Below are positions 8,129-16,114 of a DNA stretch of 64,000 nt, in pieces (within the stretch, counting starts at the first letter, position 1; each line of letters opens with the position of its first letter). The notes beneath the pieces are model-generated. The model ran no database searches and had not been told where the DNA came from. It saw only the letters and a program-made list of their open reading frames with translations. The stretch is from the NCBI GenBank assembly GCA_031551885.1, contig JAVBMX010000028.1, positions 44,135-108,134 of the forward strand, written 5' to 3'. The position numbers were made by a program, and so were the translations under genes. This DNA comes from Frigididesulfovibrio sp031551885. GTDB taxonomy: Bacteria > Desulfobacterota > Desulfovibrionia > Desulfovibrionales > Desulfovibrionaceae.

Positions 8129-8809
8129 ATGAGCAGGATCGGTTTGTCTCCGGATGATATACGCGATCAGATCAATACCGCCGTGAAGATGGCGGGCGGA
8201 ATCGGTAAACTGGCGCGCATGGCCGGGGTCAGCGCACGCACGGTTTACGCCTGGAAACGGGGCGACCGCAGCCCGACGCTGGCCATGTTTGCCGAGCTCT
8301 CGACTTGGATGGAAGAACGCAACGCCAACCGGCGACTCGGCGACGCTCTCGATGCGGACGTGGTTCGAGAAGATCCCAAAGGATATGGTCGCTCCGGCGA
8401 TGAAGTCGACTCGCCTCCCCCCGGCCATATCGTCATTCCCTTCCACGAAGATGCGACCGTCGTGAGTCCCTTATTTTTGCCCCGGAACAGTCCGCTGTAC
8501 GGGGATCGCCCGCCCGAACTCCTGCGGTTTGTGCGCATGAAGGGGCGGAGCATGGAACCCATTCTTCTGCACAACGATCTGTGCTTGATGGATACGCAGG
8601 ACGTCGCCCTGGAAGAAGACGGCATTTACCTGGTTCGGCACGGCGAAGATCGTTATATCCGGCGCTGTTGCCCCACACCGGGCGGCGCCTGCCGGTTTAT
8701 GGGCGACAACCGTTCGTTGCCGCAACACGATTTTTCTCTTCAAGAAGAAGAGCTCGGCGGTTCTTGGGATGTCGACGGGCGGATCTTCTGGTTTTGCCGA
8801 AGTCTGTGA
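8129..8809 (+). CDS. CI-like transcriptional repressor (XRE HTH + S24 domain)
   Basis: 226 aa phage-type repressor. The N-terminal helix-turn-helix (about 15-60) contains GIGKLARMAGVSARTVYAWKRGDRSP. The C-terminal S24 (LexA/UmuD-like) domain (about 100-226) has the nucleophile segment MKGRSMEPILLHNDL with Ser141. The usual catalytic lysine position (VKR in LexA) reads IRR (Arg178), and no Ala-Gly or Cys-Gly cleavage pair is visible before Ser141, so self-cleavage is doubtful. The ATG at 8129 follows GGGAG; an upstream in-frame ATG at 8111 lies inside repeat B and is less likely. It probably acts on TTGCACA sites on both sides of the gene. Confidence 0.85.
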   Translation: MSRIGLSPDDIRDQINTAVKMAGGIGKLARMAGVSARTVYAWKRGDRSPTLAMFAELSTWMEERNANRRLGDALDADVVREDPKGYGRSGDEVDSPPPGHIVIPFHEDATVVSPLFLPRNSPLYGDRPPELLRFVRMKGRSMEPILLHNDLCLMDTQDVALEEDGIYLVRHGEDRYIRRCCPTPGGACRFMGDNRSLPQHDFSLQEEELGGSWDVDGRIFWFCRSL

Positions 8810-8834
8810 GCCTGTTCCGACCTGCGAAGCAGGG

Positions 8835-8863
8835 TTGGTTTTGCACAAAATGTGCAATATAAG
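8835..8863 (+). promoter_or_regulatory. Promoter whose 17-bp spacer is a perfect operator
   Basis: TTGGTT (8835-8840), then the inverted repeat TTGCACA-AAA-TGTGCAA (8841-8857), then TATAAG (8858-8863). The operator is exactly the 17-bp spacer, so a bound repressor would exclude RNA polymerase. The ribosome site GGAGG (8870-8874) and ATG (8880) follow at once. It shares the half-site with 7890-7932. Confidence 0.7.
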
Positions 8864-8879
8864 GCGGCCGGAGGTGGAC

Positions 8880-9128
8880 ATGCAAGGCACAAATCCGCAT
8901 TCGATGACAGAGGCGCTGTTTTTTCCTTTGCGATGCCCGCAGGCTTCCGGCTGCATGGGAACGGGAGCTCTGGAGCCCTATGCCGTGCGCTGGGTCGATG
9001 CCGAACACGCGCACCGGACGGCGGGAGCGACTTCGGAGCCTGAGGCCGGCGACGCGGCCCGGGAGCTGCTGCGGGAAGGCGCGCTGTGCGCCTGCGTATG
9101 GAGACGAGCCTTCACCGTTCGCGCGTGA
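8880..9128 (+). CDS. Hypothetical 82-aa protein under operator control
   Basis: Starts MQGTNPHSMTEALFF after a clean GGAGG six bases upstream; the frame is open further back but without a ribosome site. The product has four scattered cysteines (RCPQASGC, LCACVW) and an acidic/alanine-rich middle; no domain is recognised. It follows the repressor gene by 70 bases but has its own promoter containing the perfect TTGCACA operator. It is likely an effector or accessory gene held silent by the repressor. Codon use resembles the surrounding genes. Confidence 0.6.
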   Translation: MQGTNPHSMTEALFFPLRCPQASGCMGTGALEPYAVRWVDAEHAHRTAGATSEPEAGDAARELLREGALCACVWRRAFTVRA

Positions 9129-9177
9129 CTTCTCTTTGTCCGCGCAATAGGGTAGGGTACTCCGGCAAGGAGGGCGT

Positions 9178-9783
9178 ATGATTGCCTATGTAGAGGGCCG
9201 TGTGGCCGAAGCCGAAGAAAACGCCTGCGTGGTGGTGACGGCCGGCGGTCTGGGGTACGAAGTGTATTTGCCGGGGCACACCCTTTCCCATTTGCCGGGC
9301 AAGGGCGGCGAAGTGCATTTTTATACCTGTACGGTGGTGCGGGAAGACGCCCTTGAATTGTTCGGCTTTGAAACCTGGGACGAGCGCGAGACGTTTTTGA
9401 TTCTCACCTCCATCAATCGGGTGGGGTCGCGGACGGCCATGGCAGTGCTCTCGGTATTCCGCCCCGACGATTTGCGCCGCCTTACGGCTGAAGAAGACGC
9501 CCTTGCGCTGACCCGAGTGCCCGGCATCGGCAAAAAGACCGCCCAGCAGCTCCTGCTGGAGCTGAAGTATAAACTCAAGCAGGACGGCCTGCCCGTTCCC
9601 GCCGGAAAACCCGGAACGGCCGGGCGGGTGCACGGTGACGCCGTGGCCGGTCTCGTCAACCTGGGTTATGACGAAAGCGAAGCCGCGTCCGTGGTCAAGA
9701 AGATCCTTGAGGAAGAGCCGGACCTTGATGTCGGCGGAGCCCTGCGCGCCGCCCTGAAGGCCCTGGCAAGGGGCGGTCGATGA
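9178..9783 (+). CDS. ruvA: Holliday junction branch migration protein RuvA
   Basis: Tetramer that binds Holliday junctions and loads the RuvB helicase. 201 aa, normal. The N-terminal OB-fold (MIAYVEGRV...GYEVYLPG) is followed by helix-hairpin-helix motifs (LTRVPGIGKKTAQQLLLELK) and a C-terminal UBA-like domain III (AVAGLVNLGYDESEAASVVKK). The ATG at 9178 follows AAGGAGG. Its stop overlaps the ruvB start by 4 bases. ruvC is 14 kb away on the other strand instead of adjacent. Confidence 0.97.
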   Translation: MIAYVEGRVAEAEENACVVVTAGGLGYEVYLPGHTLSHLPGKGGEVHFYTCTVVREDALELFGFETWDERETFLILTSINRVGSRTAMAVLSVFRPDDLRRLTAEEDALALTRVPGIGKKTAQQLLLELKYKLKQDGLPVPAGKPGTAGRVHGDAVAGLVNLGYDESEAASVVKKILEEEPDLDVGGALRAALKALARGGR

Positions 9784-10745
9784 GCGACGTCTGCTTCAGC
9801 CCCGACGAGCAACTGCGTCCGCGCAAACTTTCCGAATTCATCGGACACGAAGATCTGCGCGCCAACCTGCAGGTCTACCTGCAGGCGGCGGTTTCTCGGG
9901 GACAGGCGCTGGATCATACCTTGTTTCACGGCAATCCCGGCCTGGGCAAGACCACCTTGGCCCAAATCATGGCCGCGGAGCTCGGGGTGAACCTCGTTTC
10001 CACCTCCGGACCCGTTCTGGAGCGCAGCGGCGACTTGGCCGCCATTCTGACCAGTTTGGGGCGCAACGATATTCTTTTCGTGGATGAAATCCATCGCATG
10101 CCCATTGCCGTGGAGGAAGTGCTGTACCCGGCCATGGAGGATTTCAAGCTCGATCTGGTCATCGGCCAGGGGCCGGGCGCGCGCACGGTGAAAATCGACT
10201 TGGAGCCTTTCACGTTGGTGGGGGCCACCACCCGTATCGGACTTTTGTCTTCTCCGCTGCGGGATCGCTTCGGGGTGATTCTGCGGCTGGAGTTCTACTC
10301 GCCGGCGGAACTGGCGCGGATCGTCGCCCGAACCTCGCGCATTCTCGGCGTGGATGTCACCGAGGCGGGCGCTTTGGAAATCGGCCGACGTTCGCGCGGC
10401 ACGCCGCGTATCGCCAACCGGCTGTTGCGCCGGGTGCGCGATTTCGCCGGAGTGCGCGGGTCTTCCTCGGTAGGAGAGGCTGAAGCAGCCCATGCCCTGG
10501 CCCGCATGGATGTCGATGAAAGCGGTCTGGACGCCATGGACCGCAAGCTGCTTTCCGTGCTCATCGAGCATTACGGCGGCGGTCCGGCCGGCCTGAAAAC
10601 CTTGGCCGTGGCCTGCTCGGAAGACGAGCGCACCATTGAGGAAATTTATGAGCCGTACCTTATCCAAAGCGGCTTTCTCAAGCGAACGCCGCGCGGACGC
10701 ATGGCCACGGCCAAAGCCTACCGGCATTTGAATCTGTTGGGCTGA
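9780..10745 (+). CDS. ruvB: Holliday junction ATP-dependent helicase RuvB
   Basis: Hexameric AAA+ motor for branch migration. 321 aa. Walker A is GNPGLGKTTLA, Walker B is ILFVDEIHRM, sensor/arginine-finger segments are GATTRIGLLSSPLRDRFG, and the C-terminal winged helix includes ERTIEEIYEPYLIQSGFLKRTPRGR. It is translationally coupled to ruvA by an ATGA overlap. Confidence 0.97.
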   Translation: MSDVCFSPDEQLRPRKLSEFIGHEDLRANLQVYLQAAVSRGQALDHTLFHGNPGLGKTTLAQIMAAELGVNLVSTSGPVLERSGDLAAILTSLGRNDILFVDEIHRMPIAVEEVLYPAMEDFKLDLVIGQGPGARTVKIDLEPFTLVGATTRIGLLSSPLRDRFGVILRLEFYSPAELARIVARTSRILGVDVTEAGALEIGRRSRGTPRIANRLLRRVRDFAGVRGSSSVGEAEAAHALARMDVDESGLDAMDRKLLSVLIEHYGGGPAGLKTLAVACSEDERTIEEIYEPYLIQSGFLKRTPRGRMATAKAYRHLNLLG

Positions 10746-10825
10746 TCTTCAAGCATCACTTGAAGAAGGCGTCGCCCGTCGGATATTTTCAACGCACCTT
10801 CACTCTCTCTGAACAAGGACTTTCG

Positions 10826-11566
10826 ATGCCCGAAACGCGTCTTCAGGTGGAGCTTCTGGCCCACACCCCCGAGCCTCTTTCGCTGATCTACGCCGCCTTT
10901 CGTCAATGTTACCATGCGGGCTTTGTGGCCGATATGTGGCCCAAGCTTCTGGCCGGGGAGATTTCGGCGGAAAAACAAGCCGAGTTCGTGCGCGGCGTGG
11001 TGGAATCCGGCCACGTCAGCCCCATTGAGCATGTGTCCTTCACTTTTGCCGCTCAAGGGGTCTCCCGCGCCCTGACGCATCAGCTGGTGCGGCATCGCAT
11101 CGCCTCGTATTCCCAGCAAAGCCAGCGTTATGTGGACGGCAGCGGGTTCAACTACATCCTGCCTCCGGCCATAGCCAAAAACGCCAAGGCCAAAGCGCGG
11201 TTCCTGCGCTGTATTGAAGATATCGGCGAAGCCTACCGGGACATCAAAGCCGAGCTCGAAGCCGCCGGCCGTAAAGAAAAAGCCAAAGAAGACGCTCGGT
11301 TCCTGCTGCCCCAGGCGGCGGAAACCCGCATTATTTTGACCATGAACTGCCGCTCTTTGCTCAACTTTTTCGAGCATCGCTGCTGCACCCGAGCCCAATG
11401 GGAGATTCGGGCCATGGCCGACGCCATGCTCGGCGAATGTCGCAAAGCCCTGCCCGTGGTGTTCGCCTCGGCAGGAGCGCGCTGTGAACGTTTGGGATAC
11501 TGCCCCGAAGGGGAGCGCTTCACCTGCGGCAAGTATCCTTTGCCCTCACGTCCCGACTCGATGTGA
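10826..11566 (+). CDS. thyX: FAD-dependent thymidylate synthase ThyX
   Basis: Makes dTMP from dUMP using methylenetetrahydrofolate, NADPH and FAD. 246 aa. It carries the ThyX motif RHRIASYSQQSQRY and a C-terminal helical half with NCRSLLNFFEHRCCTRAQWEIR. The frame opens at 10760, but the ATG at 10826 follows AAGGA and begins right at the family's usual N-terminus (RLQVELLAHTPEP). It lies 80 bases after ruvB and may be in the same transcript. CSPEGE-type cysteines near the end (YCPEGERFTCGKYP) are common in ThyX of anaerobes. Confidence 0.95.
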   Translation: MPETRLQVELLAHTPEPLSLIYAAFRQCYHAGFVADMWPKLLAGEISAEKQAEFVRGVVESGHVSPIEHVSFTFAAQGVSRALTHQLVRHRIASYSQQSQRYVDGSGFNYILPPAIAKNAKAKARFLRCIEDIGEAYRDIKAELEAAGRKEKAKEDARFLLPQAAETRIILTMNCRSLLNFFEHRCCTRAQWEIRAMADAMLGECRKALPVVFASAGARCERLGYCPEGERFTCGKYPLPSRPDSM

Positions 11567-11598
11567 TCCCACCCGGGATCGCGCTCTTCCTCTCCCTA

Positions 11599-11722
11599 GA
11601 GCATTTTCACTTTGAAAATGTTTGTGAAACCATATTGCCGCTGGACATTCAAACGAGCCCGCAAGCGGGCGTCCGCTTGCGCGATCGCCAGAGCAAATCA
11701 ACTTGTCGAAGTTAATTTGCTC
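11599..11722 (+). repeat. Dispersed structured intergenic repeat, copy C
   Basis: 124 bp in the same orientation as copy A: GAGCATTTTC at the start and TTTGCTC at the end. Hairpin 1 is CATTTTC/GAAAATG. Hairpin 2 is AGAGCAAATCAACTT / AAGTTAATTTGCTCT with a GTCG loop and one mismatch. The middle contains GCCCG-CAAG-CGGGC. It lies just downstream of thyX. Confidence 0.85.
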
Positions 11723-12472
11723 TATATTTTTCCGCCCGGCAGGTTCGGCCTGTTCCGGTGGTTTCGTATTTGTCGGACGGCCTTTGGGCGGAATCATCGA
11801 GAAAGATATGCTCAAGAAGGGAGAACCGACGGCCTTGCTCCGCCGCTATTAATATATTTAAAAGTCTTTCAAGTGTTCGATTTCGCTCAATCTCTTTCAT
11901 GTTCGACTTCGCTCGGAGGGGAGATCGACCCTGAAGTGTCGATATGAGGTTTTTGATCGAACGATCCTTTGGCCGGCAGAGGCCCTTTTCTGAGCGAATT
12001 CGCTCTGTTTTGATTCATTTTGCCTTTCTCTCCGAACGTCCTTTTTCTCGAGTGTGCGGAGTAAGAGCGAAAGCGCACGTTTCCGTCGATATCTCATGAT
12101 AGTCGTATGATATTGTTGATATTTATGCGACTGTATCGATTTTCAAAGATATTCGCGAAGAAAACATTTTTTTTCGAGAGCCGACATAGAGAAGTAGAAA
12201 AATCGAGGTTTTTTTTGAAGATCGTCGAAAAATGAATCTTTGTATGTTGATTAAAAAAAATCTGCATGTTGAGACGAGATGAGGCGTTTCTTCTATTCCC
12301 ATACGTATTAAGGTGTTACAGGAAGATCACGGGATTGCTTCATCGTAATTTTTATCTTTATATTCAGCATGTTAAAAAAATCATGCTTTGTTGAGACGCA
12401 GAATATCTTGACGGGGAACCGGGCGGAAAATGCACCTTGGCTTATACGGACCCTTACCTTAGACCGTAAGCT
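11723..12472. other. AT-rich gap upstream of the dnaA-like gene
   Basis: 750 bases without a gene, clearly AT-richer than the surroundings, with many A and T tracts (for example around 12165-12260 and 12370). It contains near-repeats such as GTTCGATTTCGCTC (11875) and GTTCGACTTCGCTC (11902) and several GAT/ATC-rich words near 12085-12150. No convincing DnaA box (TTATNCACA) was found on either strand. It may be a long regulatory region or an origin-like element; evidence for an origin is only AT-richness and the neighbouring gene. Confidence 0.45.
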
Positions 12473-13879
12473 ATGAAATCAATTTGGGCTCAAATTCAGG
12501 CAAACCTGGAAAAAATTCTTCCTGCCGGGCATTATAAGGTGTGGATCGCTCCTCTTATGCCCGCCGGATCTCTCGACGCCTGCGGAGACGAGCTCATTAT
12601 TCTCGCTCCCGGAGAATATGCCGCCCAATTTGTCCGGACGCGTTTTCTTGACGCGTTGCGGGGCGCGGCGGAAGCCGTTCTCGGGCGGGCCGTTTCCGTC
12701 CAGGTGCAGGCCGGTCGCGTTGCGACGGCTCCTTCCATCGCGCCGGCCGACAAGCCCGCTCCCGCCCCGATTGAAACGCGCATCCCTTCGCCGCGCCCGC
12801 TGGCCTTGGCCCAGCTCGCTCTGCCTCTGGGCATTGTGAACGAAAGCGCGACCGTCGCTCCTCGGGTCTGGCGTCATACCTTTGAAGACTTTGTCGTCGG
12901 CCCCAGCAACGAAATGGCGTATGCGGCCTCCAAAGGCATAGGCCGGGATGCCGGCTTCGACGTGCTGTTTCTTTGTTCCGGCCCCGGGCTCGGCAAGACC
13001 CACCTCATGCAGGCGGCGGGAAAAGCGCTGTGCGACTCGTGCAACCGCACCCGTCCGCGGGTGGAATATGCCGGCGCGGAGGCCTTTGCCACCAACTTTG
13101 TCATGGCCTTGAAGCACAAAGACATCGATCGCTTCAAGGCGCGGTACCGCAACCTGGATCTGCTTCTGCTGGAAGACGTGCATTTTCTGCAGGGCAAGGA
13201 AAAAACCCAGGCCGAACTGCTGGCCACCCTTGAAGCTTTGCGCGATTGCGGCGGCAAGGTCGTCTTCACCGGGTCTTTTTTGCCGAAAGATATGCGCGAC
13301 ATGGATGAACGCCTGGTTTCCCGGATGACCGCCGGGATCGTCAGCGCCATCCAGCGTCCGGATGCCGATACCCGCCGGCGCATCGTCCGGCAGAAGGCCG
13401 CTTTGCATCAGGTGATTCTGCCGGAAGAAGCCGAAGAGGTGCTGACCAGGCATCTGTGCGCCGATGTGCGCCAGATCGAAAGCTGCCTGCAGAACCTTAT
13501 TCTTAAGGCGCGCCTGTGCAACTGCATCATTACCTCCGAGATGGCTTTGGAGGCGGTGGGCAGCTTTGCGCTCGAAAACCCGATGCTGGACTTGGAGTCG
13601 ATCATTGCTCACGTCTGTCGGGGGTTCAGCCTCTCGCGGGAGCAGCTTTTTTCCATTGCCCGCAAGCAGGAATACGTGGCCGCGCGCAATACCGCTTTTT
13701 ACCTGGCCCGCAAGCACACCGAGCTTTCTTTGGAAGCCATCGGCAAACGCTTCAACCGCAGGCATTCCACCGTACTGAAGGGCATCACCAACCTGGAGCG
13801 CGAAATTTTTCGTCAAACGCCGCTTGGACGGCAGGCGGCCGGAACCGTGGCGCTTATCGAGCGAAACAGCTTGGTGTAA
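12473..13879 (+). CDS. dnaA: DnaA-family replication initiator, divergent paralogue
   Basis: 468 aa with DnaA architecture: domain I (1-80, WAQIQANLEKILP...WIAPL), a proline/alanine-rich linker (about 85-125), AAA+ domain (Walker A GPGLGKTH at 170-177, Walker B LLLEDVHF at 231-238, sensor LVSRM near 291) and domain IV helix-turn-helix. The domain IV signature, usually FGGRDHTTV, reads FNRRHSTVL, lacking the aspartate that contacts DnaA-box DNA. dnaN does not follow; the next gene is glk on the other strand. I think this is a second, specialised dnaA such as some Desulfovibrio carry, not the oriC-linked copy. The ATG at 12473 has only a weak ribosome site. Confidence 0.88.
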   Translation: MKSIWAQIQANLEKILPAGHYKVWIAPLMPAGSLDACGDELIILAPGEYAAQFVRTRFLDALRGAAEAVLGRAVSVQVQAGRVATAPSIAPADKPAPAPIETRIPSPRPLALAQLALPLGIVNESATVAPRVWRHTFEDFVVGPSNEMAYAASKGIGRDAGFDVLFLCSGPGLGKTHLMQAAGKALCDSCNRTRPRVEYAGAEAFATNFVMALKHKDIDRFKARYRNLDLLLLEDVHFLQGKEKTQAELLATLEALRDCGGKVVFTGSFLPKDMRDMDERLVSRMTAGIVSAIQRPDADTRRRIVRQKAALHQVILPEEAEEVLTRHLCADVRQIESCLQNLILKARLCNCIITSEMALEAVGSFALENPMLDLESIIAHVCRGFSLSREQLFSIARKQEYVAARNTAFYLARKHTELSLEAIGKRFNRRHSTVLKGITNLEREIFRQTPLGRQAAGTVALIERNSLV

Positions 13880-13898
13880 ACGGGCCTCTTATCCGTGC

Positions 13899-13930
13899 GG
13901 GCGCCGTCTCTCGATTGAGGGACGGCGCCC
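13899..13930 (+). terminator. Terminator after dnaA-like gene
   Basis: Stem GGGCGCCGTC (13899-13908) with GACGGCGCCC (13921-13930); the loop itself can pair further. It is followed by TCCGCTTTTG. It lies 20 bases after the stop codon. Confidence 0.75.
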
Positions 13931-14065
13931 TCCGCTTTTGGGGGGAGAGATGCGATGCGGCTTATACGACTCTTCGCATAGGATTGAAGCGCGATACGGA
14001 CGGGAAGAGGGGGAAAATCCACCGGCGTGGGAAGGGCCTTTCTTATTTGAGAGGATGTCTCTGGT

Positions 14066-15046
14066 TCAAAGAGATCGGTGCAACAGGGAAAGGCCGAAGT
14101 GGGCCGCCCCGTAGAGGCCGGCGGCCTGGCTGCGCATGTGAAAAGCCGGCACCCGGTCCATGAGGCCGGGCAGGCTGGGGCAGAAACGGAAGGCCTCGGC
14201 AAAGGCGGGGTGCCCCGCCACGGGCAGATACGCGGCCATGCCGCCGGTCAGCACCAGCCCGTTCAGGGCCAGGGTATCCAGTACAAAGTTGCGGCAGACT
14301 CTCCCATACAGCGAGGCGTAGTGCGCGAACACGTGCGGATGCCGCATGGCCAGGGCCGGGGCTTCCGTGGCCGGGGTCTCTTTACCGGTATGGAAGGCGA
14401 CAAGGTGCGCCAAGCCCGCTCCGCCCAGCACGGCGTCGCCGTCCAGGTAGGCGCGTCCGAGCTTTTCCGCCAACCGGAGGGGGAAATCCCCGTCTTCCGG
14501 CCCGAACGGCACTTCGGCGTGACCGCCTTCGCTGGCCAGGATAAGAGGGGCGTCGCCCTTCCGCCGCGACTCCAGCACCAGAGCTTTGCCCAGGCCCGTG
14601 CCCGCGCCGACCACGGCCGTGGGCGAACCGGGTTTTCCTTCGCCCGGCAAAATGGCGAGCAAATCAACATCCGCCGGATTCGCGCGACCCCATAAGGCGG
14701 CTCGGGCTTGGGCCTCAAAATCGTTGCACAGGGCGACACGTTCTATGCCGGGAAGAAGGGCTTCTTCGGCGTGAATGTTCCAGGGAATGTTGGGCGGAGC
14801 GCAAAACGTGCCGTTTTCCACCGGACCCGGCACAGCCAAGGCGGCGACGGCCGGGGGGCGGTTCGGGTCATAAAAGGGTTTGGGATGCAGCAACGAAGCG
14901 GTCAAGGCCGCGAACGACGGATACATGCGGGTGGCTTGCCGGCGTTCGGCCGTCAGGCGCAACGTCGTGGCCGCCCCCTCCTTCTCGACGTGGAACAGGG
15001 CAAAGCGGCTGTTGGTGCCGCCGATATCGGCCACAAGGATTTCCAT
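14066..15046 (-). CDS. glk: Glucokinase
   Basis: Phosphorylates glucose with ATP; cytoplasmic. 326 aa, typical of the proteobacterial Glk family. The phosphate-binding loop is VADIGGTNSRFAL, the sugar-binding region contains ALAVPGPVENG and ALCNDFEAQA, the second phosphate loop is VGAGTGLGKAL, and EGGHAEVPFGPED is the glucokinase signature. The C-terminal adenosine loop is LTGGMAAYL. The ATG at 15046 lies 3 bases after the stop of the lipoprotein gene, so they form an operon. It converges on the dnaA-like gene. Confidence 0.92.
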   Translation of the reverse strand: MEILVADIGGTNSRFALFHVEKEGAATTLRLTAERRQATRMYPSFAALTASLLHPKPFYDPNRPPAVAALAVPGPVENGTFCAPPNIPWNIHAEEALLPGIERVALCNDFEAQARAALWGRANPADVDLLAILPGEGKPGSPTAVVGAGTGLGKALVLESRRKGDAPLILASEGGHAEVPFGPEDGDFPLRLAEKLGRAYLDGDAVLGGAGLAHLVAFHTGKETPATEAPALAMRHPHVFAHYASLYGRVCRNFVLDTLALNGLVLTGGMAAYLPVAGHPAFAEAFRFCPSLPGLMDRVPAFHMRSQAAGLYGAAHFGLSLLHRSL

Positions 15047-15049
15047 AGG

Positions 15050-15838
15050 TCAGCGCCTGTAGTCCGGGTCGTCGCGTTCCACGGCCTCGGACGTGCCGCA
15101 AAGGGCCCGCATGTCGGGTGCGAAGTCCGGGAGGACGGCTGTTCGCGCGCCGTCCGGCCGGTCTTTTTCGCCGTTTCGGCTTAGGGTCAAGAGGGTATCA
15201 GCGCGTTTGGTGAAGGCGGCGATGTCTTTGGCGCAGGAGCGCTCAAGCATCCGCCCGTCCGGCAGAGCGTCGTCTCCGGCAGGAGCCTGTGAGGCAGCGG
15301 CGCGCAGGCAGGCCGGGGCCGGTTCGCGGTATTCAAAAACGATCCTGGTCTGGACCAGGGGGGTGAAGGAAAGTCGACGCGCCAGCAGGAGGGGAGCGGC
15401 CTCTCCGCCGTTTTTTTCGGCCAAAGCGGCGAACCAATCCCCCTCGCCGGTGATGAGTCGGGTGCGCCGGGTGATGAATCGTCCGTCGAGTTTTTCCTTG
15501 GAGAAATCAATGTCTTCAGGCTCTTTTTCGGACTCCAGGGCAAAGCGCCAACCCGGCGTGGGAAGATCCGTCTCCAGAATATGGAGCAGGACGCCCGGGG
15601 TTTCCGGGCCGCCGGCATAGAGCGCATAGGAGGTTCGTCCCATGGGGCCGATAGGAACATCCGCCGGTACGGTGGCCCCGCCCGTGCCTTCCGCGAGCAG
15701 ATGAAAGCCGCTGGGAACCGACAGGCTGAAGTCGAAACGGCCGGAGGAAACACTCCCTTCCCGGGCCGAAAGAGCACCCGAGCCGCAGGCGGCGAGCAGC
15801 AATACCGCGAACAGGCACGGCAAAAAAACGTGGCGCAC
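15050..15838 (-). CDS. Predicted lipoprotein of unknown function
   Basis: 262 aa. A GTG start at 15838 preceded by GGGAGG was chosen because it gives a short lipoprotein signal peptide, RHVFLPCLFAVLLLAACGSG, with lipobox LAAC; a longer frame from 15943 has no such start. The mature part has a beta-rich character (FDFSLSVPSGFHLL, WRFALESEKEPEDIDFS, RIVFEYREPAPACL) without a recognised domain. Export and lipid anchoring are inferred from the signal. Upstream of glk in the same operon; the link to glucose metabolism is unclear. Confidence 0.75.
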   Translation of the reverse strand: MRHVFLPCLFAVLLLAACGSGALSAREGSVSSGRFDFSLSVPSGFHLLAEGTGGATVPADVPIGPMGRTSYALYAGGPETPGVLLHILETDLPTPGWRFALESEKEPEDIDFSKEKLDGRFITRRTRLITGEGDWFAALAEKNGGEAAPLLLARRLSFTPLVQTRIVFEYREPAPACLRAAASQAPAGDDALPDGRMLERSCAKDIAAFTKRADTLLTLSRNGEKDRPDGARTAVLPDFAPDMRALCGTSEAVERDDPDYRR

Positions 15839-16038
15839 GGCATACCTCCCGAGAGTTGTTTCATGATGCAGGTATCTTTGAGGGGCGCGGGAACAGCGAT
15901 GCGCCGCTTTTTTCTCTGTACTCCGGCTCGGTTCGGCCGGCAAGCGAGGGGGGGACTCGGTTGGGCATAGGCGGCAAAAGGATCATATAAGGTAAAGGAT
16001 GCCGGGAAACGGCCGATAGAGGAAGCACGGAGGTGTTT

Positions 16039-16054
16039 TGGCACCAATATTGCT
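16039..16054 (+). promoter_or_regulatory. Sigma-54 promoter of fliD
   Basis: TGGCAC (16039-16044), 5 bases, TTGCT (16050-16054): a full match to the -24/-12 consensus with correct spacing. The expected start is near 16065, about 50 bases before the fliD ATG. Middle/late flagellar genes often use sigma-54. Confidence 0.8.
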
Positions 16055-16114
16055 GCTTTCGGGGTGGGAACAACCCAACCGCGGAACGCGGCAAATCTTT
16101 CCGGGAGCAAAATC

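Noticed and set aside
9666..10727. 353-codon frame antisense to ruvB
   Set aside because: Mirror frame of ruvB with no domain or start signal.
11723..12472. Chromosomal origin oriC
   Set aside because: No DnaA boxes, no dnaN and an atypical DnaA next to it. AT-richness alone is not enough, so it is listed only as a region of interest.
12479..13816. 445-codon frame antisense to the dnaA-like gene
   Set aside because: Complementary strand of a well-supported gene, no ribosome site, composition typical of a mirror frame.
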